Below the pieces are notes generated by a model. The model was not told the origin of the DNA, made no database searches, and worked only from the letters and a program-made list of their open reading frames with translations. Position numbers and translations under genes: made by a program. Shown here piece by piece: positions 41,666 to 52,241 of a stretch of 64,000 nt of DNA; within the stretch, counting starts at the first letter, position 1; every line of letters begins with the position of its first letter. Source of the DNA: Burkholderia stagnalis (GTDB lineage: Bacteria > Pseudomonadota > Gammaproteobacteria > Burkholderiales > Burkholderiaceae); the NCBI RefSeq assembly GCF_902830275.1, contig NZ_CADESW010000005.1:62001-126000 (forward strand). The letters are read 5' to 3'.

Positions 41666-42049
41666 TCAGAGATCTCCGCGCACTTCACCGGTTCCCAGCG
41701 CGCTCCGCTGCCGGTTGACTTCCGCCCAAAGCTCATCGCTGTCGTCATTGCGCAGCACGACCATCCAGTCCAGTTGATCGTCGGTCACGCCGAAGTATTC
41801 CAGGATTTCCCGGCGAGCCGCATCGACGAACTGCGCGTATTCCGGGGTTGCCTGGGCCTGCGCGTGCAGGGCGTCGTATGCTGCATCGTCCGCGCCGCCG
41901 CCGTGCTCGTCGATATAGCGCGAGATCCACTGGTCCAGTTCGCGGTCGTAATCGGCCTCGGCGCGCATCGCTTGCACAGCCGTGTAGAAATCCAATTGGG
42001 CAAACGCGGCGATCGCCGCCGTTGTCGCCTCGTCGAATGTAGTCGTCAT
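41666..42049 (-). CDS. hypothetical acidic protein
   Basis: 127 aa from the ATG at 42049 (MTTTFDEATTAAIAAFAQLD); an ATG four codons upstream is also in frame. Acidic and soluble, with no signal peptide. It reads as helical (DRELDQWISRYIDEHGG, YDALHAQAQATPEYAQF), with FGVTDDQLDWMVVLRNDDSD near the end. I do not recognise the family. It is isolated between gene-free stretches. Confidence 0.65.
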   Translation of the reverse strand: MTTTFDEATTAAIAAFAQLDFYTAVQAMRAEADYDRELDQWISRYIDEHGGGADDAAYDALHAQAQATPEYAQFVDAARREILEYFGVTDDQLDWMVVLRNDDSDELWAEVNRQRSALGTGEVRGDL

Positions 42050-42688
42050 TCCATCTCTCATGTTGGTCAAGACGCATCATCGCACGGGTCGCACCCGTGC
42101 AGGCACCGCGAATTCGGCCGGTGCAACGCGCCGCCTTGCGCCAACGTTTGACCGGAGCAAAGGCACCGTGACCAGGGGCACGTCTTCCAGTGCGCCACTC
42201 ATCGGGGCCGCCCGGGCAACAGGACACTCATTTTGCTTCACTGCAAGCACAGTGAAGAAAGCCATCGGGCGCGGCAAATCGCAGAACAAGTTTCGAGCGT
42301 ATCGCCGCAAGCGTCACTCCGGCACTTAGGCGCCAATGCGGGCGCCGATCGTGAACGGCGCGTAACGGCCGAACCGAACGCCGTTGGATACTCCCCGGTG
42401 GTCCGTTACCGGGGGCCAATACCAACCGCGCGTTCCGATGATCGTTTGCCGACATGCTGATAAAGGATACCCACCAGGCCCACTCGTCGGTCAGTCGAAT
42501 AGGCCTTCAGCCCATGATTTGCGCGCCGGACACATGCGCCTGTCAGCCACAGACGCGCCGCTCCTACGGCAAGACGGAGTACTGCGTTGCTGCGCAGCTG
42601 GGCCGCATCGCCCCCCTCTCGCCGCCGCCGAAAAAGCGAAAGCCCGGTGCGAAGCCGGGGTTACGGAAACGCGCCGATGTAATCGCTC
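42050..42688. other. gene-free stretch before the tcu cluster
   Basis: Several short frames are open but none has protein-like composition, a ribosome site and a recognisable domain together. The only supported element is the terminator at 42631-42660. Confidence 0.45.
42631..42660 (-). terminator. terminator of the tcu operon
   Basis: Minus strand: stem CCCGG (42655-42659) with CCGGG (42643-42647), followed by TTTCGCTTTTT. It lies 30 nt after the tcuC stop. Confidence 0.7.
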
Positions 42689-44008
42689 TCAGGCCGACGA
42701 TGCCGCCGACGCGTTGCCGCCCGCGCGGCGACGGTACAGCCCGAGCGTCGCGCAAAAGCCGCAGAGCGCGGCGAAGCTCAGCCAGTAGCCGGGTGCGGCC
42801 TTGTCATGCAAGACCTGAATCAGATACGTCGATACGGCCGGCGTAAAGCCGCCGAACAGCGCCGTCGCGAGACTGAACGCCAGCGAGAAGCCCGCGACGC
42901 GCACTTCGACCGGCATCACTTCGGTGAGCGCGGCGACCATCGCGCCGTTATACATGCCGAAGAAGAACGAGAACCACAGCAGCACGATCAGCATGCGCGC
43001 GAAGCTCGGTGCATCGGCGAGCCAGGACAGCGCCGGATAAGCCGTGAAGATCGTCAGCACGGAAATGGCGAGCAGCAGCGGTTTGCGGCCAATGCGGTCG
43101 GAGATCGTGCCGCCGATCGGCAGCCAGACGAAATTCGACGCAGCCACGAGCAGCGTCACCATCAGGCTGTCGGAGGTGGACAGCTTCAGCACCGACTTTC
43201 CGAAGGTCGGCGTATACACGGTGATGAGATAGAAGGTGGTGGTGGTCATCGCCGTCAGCAGCATGCCGCCGATGACGGTGCGCCAATTGCCGAGCAGCAT
43301 CGTAAAAATGTCGCGCGCCTGCGGATGATGCCGCCGTGCTTCGAACGCTGCGGTCTCCTGCAGCGAACGGCGCAGCATGAACAGGAACGGCACGATCGCG
43401 CAACCGATGAAAAACGGCACGCGCCAGCCCCATGCACCGATCTGCTGCGCGGACAGCCACTGGTTCAGCCCGTAACCGATGGCCGCCGCCACGACGATGG
43501 CGACCTGCTGGCTCGCCGACTGCCAACTCGTGTAGAAACCTTTGTTGCCGGGCGTCGCCATTTCCGCGAGATAGACCGATACGCCGCCGAGTTCGGCTCC
43601 TGCCGAAAAGCCCTGCAACAGACGCCCGAGCAGCACGAGCGCCGGTGCGAGCAGGCCGATGGTCGCGTACCCAGGCACGCAGGCAATCAGAATGGTGCCG
43701 CTCGCCATGATCGACAGCGTAACGATCAGCCCGGTGCGCCGTCCGACCTTGTCGATGTACGCGCCGAGAAAGATCGCGCCGAGGGGACGCATCAGAAAGC
43801 CTGCGCCGAACACGGCGAAGGTGAGCATCAGCGAGGCGAACTCGCTGGTGGACGGGAAAAAGATCTTCGCGATCGATGTCGCGTAGAAACCGAACAGAAA
43901 GAAATCGAACTGTTCGATGAAATTGCCGCTGGTCACGCGCAACACGGCGGCGGCCCTCGTCATGGGCGAAACGCCGGGCGTAGCGGCGATCGGTTCGGTA
44001 CGGTTCAT
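42689..44008 (-). CDS. tcuC: tricarballylate/citrate proton symporter TcuC
   Basis: 439 aa from the ATG at 44008 after GGAGACG. MHS family, 12 helices: [20 protein letters not shown] at TM1, [20 protein letters not shown] in loop 2-3, [20 protein letters not shown]. Close to CitA/TcuC citrate and tricarballylate carriers. It follows tcuB by 58 nt and completes a tcuR-tcuA-tcuB-tcuC order like that of Salmonella. Confidence 0.9.
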   Translation of the reverse strand: MNRTEPIAATPGVSPMTRAAAVLRVTSGNFIEQFDFFLFGFYATSIAKIFFPSTSEFASLMLTFAVFGAGFLMRPLGAIFLGAYIDKVGRRTGLIVTLSIMASGTILIACVPGYATIGLLAPALVLLGRLLQGFSAGAELGGVSVYLAEMATPGNKGFYTSWQSASQQVAIVVAAAIGYGLNQWLSAQQIGAWGWRVPFFIGCAIVPFLFMLRRSLQETAAFEARRHHPQARDIFTMLLGNWRTVIGGMLLTAMTTTTFYLITVYTPTFGKSVLKLSTSDSLMVTLLVAASNFVWLPIGGTISDRIGRKPLLLAISVLTIFTAYPALSWLADAPSFARMLIVLLWFSFFFGMYNGAMVAALTEVMPVEVRVAGFSLAFSLATALFGGFTPAVSTYLIQVLHDKAAPGYWLSFAALCGFCATLGLYRRRAGGNASAASSA

Positions 44009-44066
44009 TGCGTCTCCTGCTTCTTTTCTGTAGTGATGGGCGCCCAAGGCGCACCCTGGTAACGGG

Positions 44067-45281
44067 CTAATCGGAACCGAGGCTCAGCGTGTTGCGTTGC
44101 CGCTTCTCTATCGACGATTTGAGCAATGCCGCCGAGCGGAAGATGCCGTGCGCGAACTTGCCGTAAGGCAGCGTGGCGAACAGCGCCATTACGATGCCGA
44201 GATGAATCGCGAGCAGCGACGGCATCGCCGAGGTCGTGCGGAGCGCGAGCAGCGCGAGACCGGATGCGCTCGCGAGAAGCAGGAGTGCGATGAAGCCGCG
44301 GTCCATCGGACGCTGACGGGCATCGCCCCGCTCCGGAACGCGTTTCAGGTTCAGCCACAGCAGTCCCGCCGGCCCCGCAATCAGTCCGATGCCGCCCGCG
44401 GTTCCCATCAGCACCGGCACGCTCAGAAACGGATACGGCGCTTCCAGACCGAATGCATAGTGATAGAGCGTCGCGACTGCGGTTGCCGCAAAGCACAGCA
44501 TGAAGCCGTAGAACGTCAGGTGATGGAAACGACGCCGCGCCAGCGTGAAGGCATCGTTCTCTTCGTTGCAGCCGTCGCCGTGGCCTCCGTCCAGGTACTT
44601 GAGCGTCAGCGCGTTCTTGGCCGCTTCCGCGACGGCTGGCGCGGAAGCGCTTGCCGTTCCTGCCGACACGTCGCGCCAGAAGCGCGTGACGCCCAGACCG
44701 AGCGCGAGAATGGCGAACAGGAAAACGATGCCAAACATCGCCGCGAGCAGGCGGTGCGGGAAGATCGCGTAGAAGTTCGCTGGCGCGACTTCGCCCGACA
44801 AGCCGCCGTGCAATGCCGTACCGAGCAGCAGAAACAGCGCGATTCCGGCCGCCAATGCAACCGACATAGTCAGGCCGTTTCGCTTGTACAGCGCGCCGAA
44901 CGACGCGGGAAATGCGTATTCGGTGTAGGTTTCGAGCCGGACTTCGGCCATCGCTTTCGGCACGTTCACGCCGAATTCGTGCGGCGGCGCGTATTGGCAC
45001 GCGTGATAGCACGCGCCGCAGTTGTGGCAGAGATTCGCCAGATAGTTGACGTCCGCCTTGCCGAATTCCAGGCGGCGCGTCATGGCCGGGAACACGGCGC
45101 AGAAGCCTTCGCAATAGCGGCAGGCGTTGCAGATCTGCATCTGCCGTGCCACTTCGGTTTCGCCGGCGCTCATCTGCACAATGGGGATCACGCGCGCCAT
45201 GCTGCCGTGTGAAGTCTCTTTCGTATCGACCGATAACGCCGTGCGCGTGCGTTCGGGCGCGAGCGGGTCAGACTGCTGCAC
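44067..45281 (-). CDS. tcuB: TcuB, iron-sulfur/cytochrome-type reoxidase for TcuA
   Basis: 404 aa from a GTG at 45281, chosen because GGAGG lies 6 nt upstream; an ATG at 45200 is possible. Two four-cysteine clusters are visible: C51, C54, C57, C61 ([11 protein letters not shown]) and C85, C88, C91, C95 ([11 protein letters not shown]). About six membrane helices follow, with histidines that could bind heme. TcuB passes electrons from reduced TcuA to the membrane quinone pool. It overlaps tcuA by 14 nt. Confidence 0.92.
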   Translation of the reverse strand: MQQSDPLAPERTRTALSVDTKETSHGSMARVIPIVQMSAGETEVARQMQICNACRYCEGFCAVFPAMTRRLEFGKADVNYLANLCHNCGACYHACQYAPPHEFGVNVPKAMAEVRLETYTEYAFPASFGALYKRNGLTMSVALAAGIALFLLLGTALHGGLSGEVAPANFYAIFPHRLLAAMFGIVFLFAILALGLGVTRFWRDVSAGTASASAPAVAEAAKNALTLKYLDGGHGDGCNEENDAFTLARRRFHHLTFYGFMLCFAATAVATLYHYAFGLEAPYPFLSVPVLMGTAGGIGLIAGPAGLLWLNLKRVPERGDARQRPMDRGFIALLLLASASGLALLALRTTSAMPSLLAIHLGIVMALFATLPYGKFAHGIFRSAALLKSSIEKRQRNTLSLGSD

Positions 45282-46677
45282 TGGTTGCCTCCGTTGTCTT
45301 GAGTGCGGCGCGCGCGGCCTGCGTCCCGGCAATGCGCCCGAAGGCCGTGCCGATCGACATGCCGACGCCCGCGGTATAGCCCTTGCCGAGCACGTTGCCG
45401 GCCATCATTTCGCCGGCTACGAACAGGTTCTCACTGGCTTTGCCGGCGAAGTGAACCTGCGCGCGGTCATTGGTTTTCAGTCCGAGATACGTGAACGTGA
45501 TGCCTGGCCGCAACGCATAACCGTAGAACGGCGGCGTCTCGATGCGTCGCGCCCAGTGCGTCTTGGGCGGCTCGAGGCCTTCGGTGTGGCAGTCGTCGAG
45601 CGCGGTGTGGTCGAAGGCGCCGTCGCGGCATGAATCGTTATAGCGCGTGAGCGTTTCCATGAAGCGCGCTTCCGGCAGCCCGAGCTTGCGCGCGAGTTCC
45701 GGCAGCGTGTCGGCCTTTTCGCCCGGAAACACCGGCGGCATGAAGCGGCCGATTGCTTTCGAGTCGATGATCGAATAGCCGATCTGCCCCGGCTGATGCG
45801 CAACGAGCCGTCCCCAGATTGCATAGCGCTTCGGCCAGAAATCCTCGCCTTCGTCGTAGAAGCGCTCGGCGTCACGATTCACCACGACGCCCAGCGACAC
45901 GCAGTCGATGCGTGTGCAGATGCCGCCGTCATACAGCGGCGCGCGCGCATCGATGGCGACGCAATGCGACTGAGACGGGTCGCCAATCATGTCCGCACCA
46001 GCGTCGGTCATATGCTTGATGAGCACGCCCTTGTTGAAGCGCGTGCCGCGAATCAGGAAGTTGTCGGCGGGCCATTCTCCGCGCTCGTTTTGCCCCCACG
46101 CTTCGCGCAGCCATTCGCGATTTGATTCGAAGCCGCCTGCCGCCAGCACGCAGGCGCGCGCCTCGAAGCGCCGGCTGCCGCTGCGCGCCGCGATGAAGAG
46201 ACTGCCGTTGAGTTCAAGCGAATCAACGGGTGTTTCATAGCGGATCTCGACGCCGAGCGCTTCGGCGCTGCGGTAATACGCGTTGACGAGCGCCTTGCCG
46301 CCCCCCATGAAGAACGCGTTGGTGCGTGCCACGTGCAGCGCACCGGACAGCGGCGGCTGGAAGCGCACACCGTGCTTCTGCATCCACGGCCGGCACGACG
46401 ACGACGCGCGGATCGTCAGCCGCGCGAGATGCTCGTTCGTGATGCCGCCGGTGACTTTCAACAGGTCCTGCCAGAATTCCTCTTCCGGATAGGCATCGAC
46501 GAGAACGTCTTGCGGCGCATCGTGCATGCAGCGCAGATTGCGCGTGTGTTGCGAGTTGCCGCCGCGCCATTCGCGCGGCGCGGATTCGAGAAGCAGGACC
46601 GACGCGCCCGCTTCGCGCGCCGTCAATGCGGCACACAGCGCGGCATTGCCTCCTCCGATTACGAGCACATCGACCAT
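45268..46677 (-). CDS. tcuA: FAD-dependent tricarballylate dehydrogenase TcuA
   Basis: 469 aa. N-terminal FAD site [20 protein letters not shown]. Fumarate-reductase-like flavoprotein with [52 protein letters not shown] and the C-terminal [20 protein letters not shown]. It oxidises tricarballylate to cis-aconitate, which enters the TCA cycle. AGGAGG precedes the start. Confidence 0.93.
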   Translation of the reverse strand: MVDVLVIGGGNAALCAALTAREAGASVLLLESAPREWRGGNSQHTRNLRCMHDAPQDVLVDAYPEEEFWQDLLKVTGGITNEHLARLTIRASSSCRPWMQKHGVRFQPPLSGALHVARTNAFFMGGGKALVNAYYRSAEALGVEIRYETPVDSLELNGSLFIAARSGSRRFEARACVLAAGGFESNREWLREAWGQNERGEWPADNFLIRGTRFNKGVLIKHMTDAGADMIGDPSQSHCVAIDARAPLYDGGICTRIDCVSLGVVVNRDAERFYDEGEDFWPKRYAIWGRLVAHQPGQIGYSIIDSKAIGRFMPPVFPGEKADTLPELARKLGLPEARFMETLTRYNDSCRDGAFDHTALDDCHTEGLEPPKTHWARRIETPPFYGYALRPGITFTYLGLKTNDRAQVHFAGKASENLFVAGEMMAGNVLGKGYTAGVGMSIGTAFGRIAGTQAARAALKTTEATSAAV

Positions 46678-46740
46678 CAGACTTGCCTCCTTTTGGACAA
46701 ATCGTAAAGGCGTCGTGCCCGCGTCGCTACCAGCCAGCCG

Positions 46741-47694
46741 TCAACGGGTCTTCACTTTTTGTGAAGGCTGAGGTTCCCGCAGCCGCGCACCGGGCCAGCG
46801 GCCTTCCTGCACCAGTTGACGGGCGACATCGGCGAGCACCACGCGCGCAGCGAGGCCGGCGGGAGACAGTTCGTCATCGGAGATGCTGGCGAGCATGTTG
46901 GGCCGCGTGGCGTATTTTTCGGCGACGGGCACGCTCGTCAGTATCACGTTCTCGGGCCTTGCGAGCGCCGCGCCCGGCTGTATCGTCGCGCCGATGCCGG
47001 TGCGGACGAAGTCCATCAGGAGCGCGAGGCCGTCGACTTCGGCGACGATGTTCGGCTCGTACTCGGCGCGCCTGAACGCGGATAACAGCAGCGAACGCAG
47101 CCCGTGCGAGCCGCTGGGGAGAATCAGCGGAAGCCTGCCGAGATTTTTCAGCCGGACGGATGCGCTCGTCGGCATGCCATCGAGATTGCCCGCGCCGATC
47201 AGGAACAGCCGCTCGTCCAGCAGCGGCAGCACGCTCCAGCGTTGCGCGGACTCCTCACGGAACAGCACGGCGAGATCGATCTGACGCGCGCTCAACATGG
47301 ACGCAAGATAGCCGGAGAGACTTTCGACCATGTGCAACCGTACATCGGGATAGCGCGAGCGCATGGCCTGCATGAATGGGACACCCAGCACGCTCGCCGT
47401 GCTCGGCGCCATGCCGACACTGACATGGCCCGACAGACGGGCTGAGCGTGCCGCAAGCGCGGCATCATCGATATGACGCAGCGCGAGTTGCGCCTGACGC
47501 CAGAACGCCAAACCTGCGTCGGTCGGAACGACGCCCGCCGAGGTGCGTTGCAGCAGACGCGTGGACAGTTCGCCTTCGAGACGGCTGATCTGCTGACTCA
47601 ATGCCGAGGTCACCACGCCGAGTTCCAGCGCTGCCTTGCCCATGCTCCCGTGTTCCACGACACTGAGAAAATAGCGTAGTTGTCTGAGTTCCAT
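46741..47694 (-). CDS. tcuR: LysR-family regulator TcuR
   Basis: 317 aa. HTH: MELRQLRYFLSVVEHGSMGK then VTSALSQQISRLEGELSTRL. Effector domain of the nac/cbl-like type (GHVSVGMAPSTASVLGVPFM). The C-terminus is extended and basic. It lies 63 nt upstream of tcuA on the same strand, the tcuRABC order in which TcuR activates with tricarballylate. Function is assigned from context. Confidence 0.88.
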   Translation of the reverse strand: MELRQLRYFLSVVEHGSMGKAALELGVVTSALSQQISRLEGELSTRLLQRTSAGVVPTDAGLAFWRQAQLALRHIDDAALAARSARLSGHVSVGMAPSTASVLGVPFMQAMRSRYPDVRLHMVESLSGYLASMLSARQIDLAVLFREESAQRWSVLPLLDERLFLIGAGNLDGMPTSASVRLKNLGRLPLILPSGSHGLRSLLLSAFRRAEYEPNIVAEVDGLALLMDFVRTGIGATIQPGAALARPENVILTSVPVAEKYATRPNMLASISDDELSPAGLAARVVLADVARQLVQEGRWPGARLREPQPSQKVKTR

Positions 47695-48091
47695 TCCGCG
47701 CTCGATCAGAAGGATTAGGCGGATATTTTGACAGAACGTCGTCGGGCAATCGTCAGCGTCGAGGCCGGATCTTTACAGCACGTGCGCTTCTGAAGCAGTC
47801 GCACATATCAAGCAATAGATCCCACAAACACATAGCGAGATTGCCTGGAACGTAGCCAACACGAGCTAGGGTGAGCATCCAGCTTGGCTCACGTATTCGA
47901 GTTGCAGACTATGAGTTTCCAAACTCCCACGCAGTCGATCGACGAGCGGCGCGGTAGCTTATGGCCTCACCGGGAATCGTTCACACGATGCGAAGTTCGA
48001 TTCAACGCCATTGCCGGCCGGGTCGCTGAAACGCGCACATGCCATAATTCGCCAGTTCCTGAGCTACCGAACGCATCGTGTCCTACGCGAA
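47695..48091. other. upstream region of tcuR and of the lipoprotein gene
   Basis: Divergent intergenic region of nearly 400 bp. It should carry the tcuR promoter and that of the gene at 48092. No convincing gene, dyad or sigma-70 pair was identified by eye. Confidence 0.35.
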
Positions 48092-48514
48092 ATGACTTTG
48101 ATCAGATCACTTGCCGCTGCCTGCCTGTTGCTGGCTGGATGTATTGCTACAGCGCACGCCGAGACGTACCCGCCGGAAGTATCGAGAAACATCGACAAAC
48201 TCCAGTCCAAATGTTCCCGCAAGTCCAACGATCCTGAGGCGCCAGCCTGCATCGAATACAAGGCCACGCTGGCCCGCACCATTCCACCCGCCGTCCAGAC
48301 ACTGATGCATCAGGAAGAAGTGGTCAATGACAAATGCCGGAACGGCCCGGCGCCGAGACGGTTGCCTGACGGGCAATATGCTCCGGGGAGCGCCTGCGCA
48401 CAACGCGAACAGTTGATGAAGATCATTCGCCGGCACGGCTGGTGCTGGGGTCATACGGACATGGATAGCTACCAGCCGGGTTGGGTGATCTGTCATCCCG
48501 GTGAATGGCAGTAA
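48092..48514 (+). CDS. hypothetical secreted protein, probable lipoprotein
   Basis: 140 aa from the ATG at 48092. The signal sequence MTLIRSLAAACLLLAGCIAT has a lipobox (LLAGC); a normal cleavage after TAHA is the alternative. The mature part has six further cysteines in spaced pairs, such as KCSRKSNDPEAPAC and HGWCWGHTDMDSYQPGWVIC, suggesting disulfides. No known domain. Monocistronic. Confidence 0.72.
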   Translation: MTLIRSLAAACLLLAGCIATAHAETYPPEVSRNIDKLQSKCSRKSNDPEAPACIEYKATLARTIPPAVQTLMHQEEVVNDKCRNGPAPRRLPDGQYAPGSACAQREQLMKIIRRHGWCWGHTDMDSYQPGWVICHPGEWQ

Positions 48515-48999
48515 GGCCGCGCATGACGGCAACGCGCGTGTCGAATGACGCGCGCATGCGGGCGATGATGTGGATGAACGCAAGCGCCCCGTAACACTTC
48601 TGCCGAGTCGAGCCGTACGCATGCCGCTTGCGGCATGCCACGCGCACGGCCTTCTCCTCGAACGCGCGGCTATGCCTGCGTAACCACGCGGACTCGATCC
48701 GCCCTCCGGCCTTTCAGCCTCGTCTGCGTCGATGATGTGCGCGATGTTTGCCATCCGTCGACACACAGTCTGACCGCCGTCAAACAAACACACGAAACGG
48801 CGAACCGGATATCGCGCGCAAACCCATGCCGCTCCGGCGCATCGCGCGATTCAGCCAGATTTTGCAGAAGACCTTTCCTGTGCAGCGCGTTAATCGACGG
48901 TTGCGCCATCTCCAATAATGGCCCCCCATCGGCCGGCTGAGCCACCGCGGAGCGGTGGCCCGTCGGCATTCTCGCCAAAGCAACCTGAAAAAATAATAT
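48515..48999. other. intergenic stretch with a hairpin
   Basis: No gene recognised. A perfect 9-bp inverted repeat GCATGCCGC-TT-GCGGCATGC lies at 48619-48638. The last 30 bp before the porin start are A/T-rich, as expected for a promoter-proximal leader. Confidence 0.4.
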
Positions 49000-50259
49000 A
49001 TGCACTGCTACAGACCGAACAAAACGCGCAAAGCGGCCCGCTCCATCACGAACGGAGCAGCGTCCGGCAGCCGGCGGGTGTCCGGCATCGCCGGAACCAT
49101 GGTGGCCGCGTGCCTCGCCGGCTTCGGCGCGGGGGCCGCGCACGCGCAAAGCAGCGTGACGCTGTACGGCCTGATCGACACGTCGATCACCTACGCGAAC
49201 AACCAGCGCACCCATGGCGCAGGTTCGCCGGGCAGCAGCAACTGGTCGATGACGAGCGGTGCGCTGAATGCGTCGCGCTGGGGGCTGCGCGGCAGCGAGA
49301 ATCTCGGCGGCGGGCTGTCGGCGATCTTCGCGCTCGAGAACGGCTTTTCGGGCACCACCGGCGCGCTGTCGCAGAAGGGCGTCGACATGTTCGGCCGGCA
49401 GGCATGGGTCGGGCTCAGCTCGAAGACGGCCGGGTCGCTCACGTTCGGCCGCCAGTACGACCTGATCCTCGATTTCGTGACGCCGCTGGGCGCGTCGGGC
49501 CCCGGCTGGGGCGGCAACCTGGCTGTTCATCCGTACGACAACGACGATTCGAACCGCAACATCCGCATCAACAACGCGGTGAAGTACACGAGCCCGACGT
49601 ATCGGGGCTTCACGTTCGGCGCGATGTACGGCTTCTCGAACACGGCCGGCCAGTTCAGCAACAACGCGGCGTGGAGCGCGGGCATGTCGTATGCGAACGG
49701 CCCGTTCAAGCTCGGCGCGGGCTACCTGAAGATCAACCGGAACCGTAACCTCGCGAACCCGAACGGCGCGCTGAGCACGGTGGACGGCTCGGCGACGATC
49801 ACCGGCGGCAGCCAGCAGATCTGGTCGCTGGCCGGGCGATATGCGTTCGGCCCGCACTCGGTCGGCCTCGGGTGGTCGCATTCGGCGACGGACGGCGTGA
49901 CCGGCGTGCTGCAGGGCGGCAGCATCGCGCCGCTCAAGGGCGAATCGCTGGTATTCGACAACTTCTCCGTCGACGGACGCTACTTCGTCACGCACGCGCT
50001 GAGCCTGGCGGCCGCGTATACGTACACCATGGGCCGCTTCGAGACGCGCACGGGCGAAACGCGTCCGAAGTGGAACCAGGTGGTCGCGCAAGTCGACTAT
50101 GCGTTTTCGAAGCGCACCGACGCGTATCTCGAAGGCGTTTACCAAAGCGTGAGCGGCGGCAACGGCAATCCGGCGTTCAACGCGACGGTCTGGACGCTGA
50201 CGCCGTCCGCGAACAGCAACCAGGTTGTCGTCGCGCTGGGGCTGCGGCACAAGTTCTAA
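49000..50259 (+). CDS. Gram-negative OmpC-type porin
   Basis: 419 aa from the ATG at 49000; the signal region is long (about 49 residues, ending GAGAAHAQ) so the ATG at 49099 is an alternative, though it leaves a short signal. The mature start SSVTLYGLIDTSITYANNQR, GASRWGLRGSENLGGG-like SRWGLRGSENLGGGLSAIFA and the end VVALGLRHKF with a terminal Phe are typical. Paralogue of the porin at 26418. Selectivity unknown. Confidence 0.92.
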   Translation: MHCYRPNKTRKAARSITNGAASGSRRVSGIAGTMVAACLAGFGAGAAHAQSSVTLYGLIDTSITYANNQRTHGAGSPGSSNWSMTSGALNASRWGLRGSENLGGGLSAIFALENGFSGTTGALSQKGVDMFGRQAWVGLSSKTAGSLTFGRQYDLILDFVTPLGASGPGWGGNLAVHPYDNDDSNRNIRINNAVKYTSPTYRGFTFGAMYGFSNTAGQFSNNAAWSAGMSYANGPFKLGAGYLKINRNRNLANPNGALSTVDGSATITGGSQQIWSLAGRYAFGPHSVGLGWSHSATDGVTGVLQGGSIAPLKGESLVFDNFSVDGRYFVTHALSLAAAYTYTMGRFETRTGETRPKWNQVVAQVDYAFSKRTDAYLEGVYQSVSGGNGNPAFNATVWTLTPSANSNQVVVALGLRHKF

Positions 50260-50267
50260 CCGCCTCG

Positions 50268-50285
50268 GGCCGGCGCATGCCGGCC
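50268..50285. terminator. hairpin between porin and GlxA-type regulator genes
   Basis: 7-bp perfect stem GGCCGGC-GCAT-GCCGGCC between convergent genes, 8 nt after the porin stop. Confidence 0.5.
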
Positions 50286-51244
50286 TAGGCGCTGCCCTGC
50301 GCCTCCATGCGCACGTCGCGCCGGAGCGCCTGCGGCGGAACGCCGAACCCGCGCACGAACGCTTCGCGCATGTGACGGCGGTCGCGAAAGCCGGTTTCTC
50401 GCGCAATCACGTCGAGCGGATGCCGGCTCTGCTCGATCATCAGCCGCGCCGCCTCGAGCCGAAGCCGCTCGATGGCCTTGGCCGGCGACTGCCCTGTTTC
50501 GAGCGTGAACACGCGGCTGAACTGGCGGGGGCTCAGGTGAACGGCCTCGGCCAGTTCCTCGACCGTCAGCGCGCGGCCCAGGTTCTGGCGCGCATAGTTC
50601 AGCGCATTCTGGATGCGGTCCGATTTCGGCGCGAGATCCAGCATTTCGGAATGCTGCGACTGGCCGCCCGCGCGGCGCTGGTGCATGACCAGCTTGTGCG
50701 CGACCGAGCGGGCCGTTTCGGCGCCCAGATCCTTTTCCACCATCGCGAGCGCGAGGTCGAGGCCGGCCGTCATGCCGGCGGAAGTCCAGATCGGCCCGTC
50801 GACGATGTAGATCCGGTCGTCCTCGACGCGGATGTCCGGAAAGCGCTTCTGCATCTCGCGCCCGTATGCCCAGTGCGTGGTCGCACGCCGCCGCGCCAGC
50901 AGGCCCGCTTCCGCGAGCACGAACCCGCCGGTGCAGATGCCCGCGATGCGCCGCGCGCGCGTGCCTGTCTTGCGCAGGAACGCGAGCACGCCGTCCGGCG
51001 CGGGCGACGTGAGCGGATCGTTGACCCCCGCGACGATCCACGTATCCACGTCGAGCCGGCCGCGCAGCGGCCGCGTGCTCACCGCGACGCCGAGCGACGA
51101 GCGCACGTCGCCGCCCGCGACCGAGAAATTGTCGAGCGTATAGAACGCTTCGCCCGCCGTGATGTTCGCGTACTCGAACACCGATTGCGACGCGAGCGCC
51201 ATGATCTGGAACCCGTCGCTGATCAGGAAGCCGATCCTGTGCAT
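50285..51244 (-). CDS. GlxA-family AraC-type regulator (DJ-1-like sensor plus HTH)
   Basis: 319 aa from the ATG at 51244. The N-terminal DJ-1/PfpI-like domain (MHRIGFLISDGFQIMALASQ; ARRIAGICTGGFVLAEAGLL with the elbow Cys) resembles a degenerate amidotransferase sensor. The C-terminal AraC domain has RALTVEELAEAVHLSPRQFS and HPLDVIARETGFRDRRHMRE. This is the GlxA family, often controlling amino-acid or amine catabolism. Divergent from the short-chain dehydrogenase at 51390, which is a likely target. Confidence 0.9.
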   Translation of the reverse strand: MHRIGFLISDGFQIMALASQSVFEYANITAGEAFYTLDNFSVAGGDVRSSLGVAVSTRPLRGRLDVDTWIVAGVNDPLTSPAPDGVLAFLRKTGTRARRIAGICTGGFVLAEAGLLARRRATTHWAYGREMQKRFPDIRVEDDRIYIVDGPIWTSAGMTAGLDLALAMVEKDLGAETARSVAHKLVMHQRRAGGQSQHSEMLDLAPKSDRIQNALNYARQNLGRALTVEELAEAVHLSPRQFSRVFTLETGQSPAKAIERLRLEAARLMIEQSRHPLDVIARETGFRDRRHMREAFVRGFGVPPQALRRDVRMEAQGSA

Positions 51245-51389
51245 GTCCGTTCTCCCGTCGATTCGTGCACAACCCAAAACCGTCGCGCGATGTCCTGAAT
51301 CATACCCATATACGTCATTTATGTCTTTCCGGTTCGAGGCCAGAATGCACTCACGCATTCACCGATGACCTTCGAACAGGAGTGACGTC

Positions 51390-52190
51390 ATGTCTCAAGC
51401 ACACCGAGGTACGGCCCTGATTACCGGCGCATCGTCGGGTATCGGCGCCCTCTACGCCGACCGGCTCGCGCGCCGCGGCTACGACCTGATCCTGGTCGCG
51501 CGCAACCGCGACCGGCTGGCCGCCCTTGCCGAACGCATCACGAACGACACGCACCGGAGCGTCGAAATCGTCGATGCGGACCTGAACGACCGCGCGGCGC
51601 TCGCCGCCGTCGAAGCAAAGCTGAAGCAGGACGCGAGCATCACGCTGCTGGTCAACAACGCGGGCGTGGGCACGCATACGCCGCTGCTCGACAGCGACGT
51701 CGACGCGATGACGCGGCTGATCGACCTGAACGTCACCGCGCTCACCCGCCTCACGTACGCGGCCGTGCCGGGCTTCGTCGCGCGCGGCAACGGGGCCGTC
51801 ATCAACATCTCGTCGATCGTCGCGATCTCGCCGGAGACGCTCAACGGCGTCTACGGCGGCAGCAAGGCGTTCGTGCTCGCGTTCAGCCAGTCGCTGCATC
51901 ACGAGCTGGCCGACAAGGGCGTGCAGGTGCAGGCCGTGCTGCCCGGCGCCACGGCAACAGAGTTCTGGCAGACCGCCGGCCTGCCGGTCGAGCACTTGCC
52001 GAAGGAGATCGTGATGTCGGCCGCTGACCTGGTCGATGCGGCGCTGACGGGCTTCGACCGTCGCGAGCTGGTGACGATTCCGTCGCTGCATGCCGGTGAG
52101 GAGTGGGACGCATACGAGGCGGCGCGGCGCACGATGTCGCCGCATCTGTCGAGCGATGTTCCCGCGTCGCGCTACGCGGCGGCGCGATAA
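51390..52190 (+). CDS. short-chain dehydrogenase/reductase (SDR)
   Basis: 266 aa. Cofactor motif ALITGASSGIGALYADRLAR, then LLVNNAGVG, the catalytic Ser in VINISSIVA and YGGSKAF as the Tyr-x3-Lys pair. NAD(P)-dependent carbonyl reduction; DltE/YqjQ-like branch. Substrate unknown. Divergent from the GlxA-type regulator and 51 nt upstream of another SDR gene. Confidence 0.92.
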   Translation: MSQAHRGTALITGASSGIGALYADRLARRGYDLILVARNRDRLAALAERITNDTHRSVEIVDADLNDRAALAAVEAKLKQDASITLLVNNAGVGTHTPLLDSDVDAMTRLIDLNVTALTRLTYAAVPGFVARGNGAVINISSIVAISPETLNGVYGGSKAFVLAFSQSLHHELADKGVQVQAVLPGATATEFWQTAGLPVEHLPKEIVMSAADLVDAALTGFDRRELVTIPSLHAGEEWDAYEAARRTMSPHLSSDVPASRYAAAR

Positions 52191-52241
52191 GCCATCCCTG
52201 CCGATCCGGCATTCGGTCGATTCTTATCAGGCGTCCATGAC

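Noticed and set aside
42454..42846. A 130-codon plus-strand frame in the gene-free stretch
   Set aside because: No ribosome site or domain; it runs into the 3' end of tcuC on the opposite strand.
48670..50406. A 578-codon minus-strand frame opposite the second porin gene
   Set aside because: Low-complexity Arg/Val/Ala shadow; the porin on the plus strand has signal peptide and terminal Phe.
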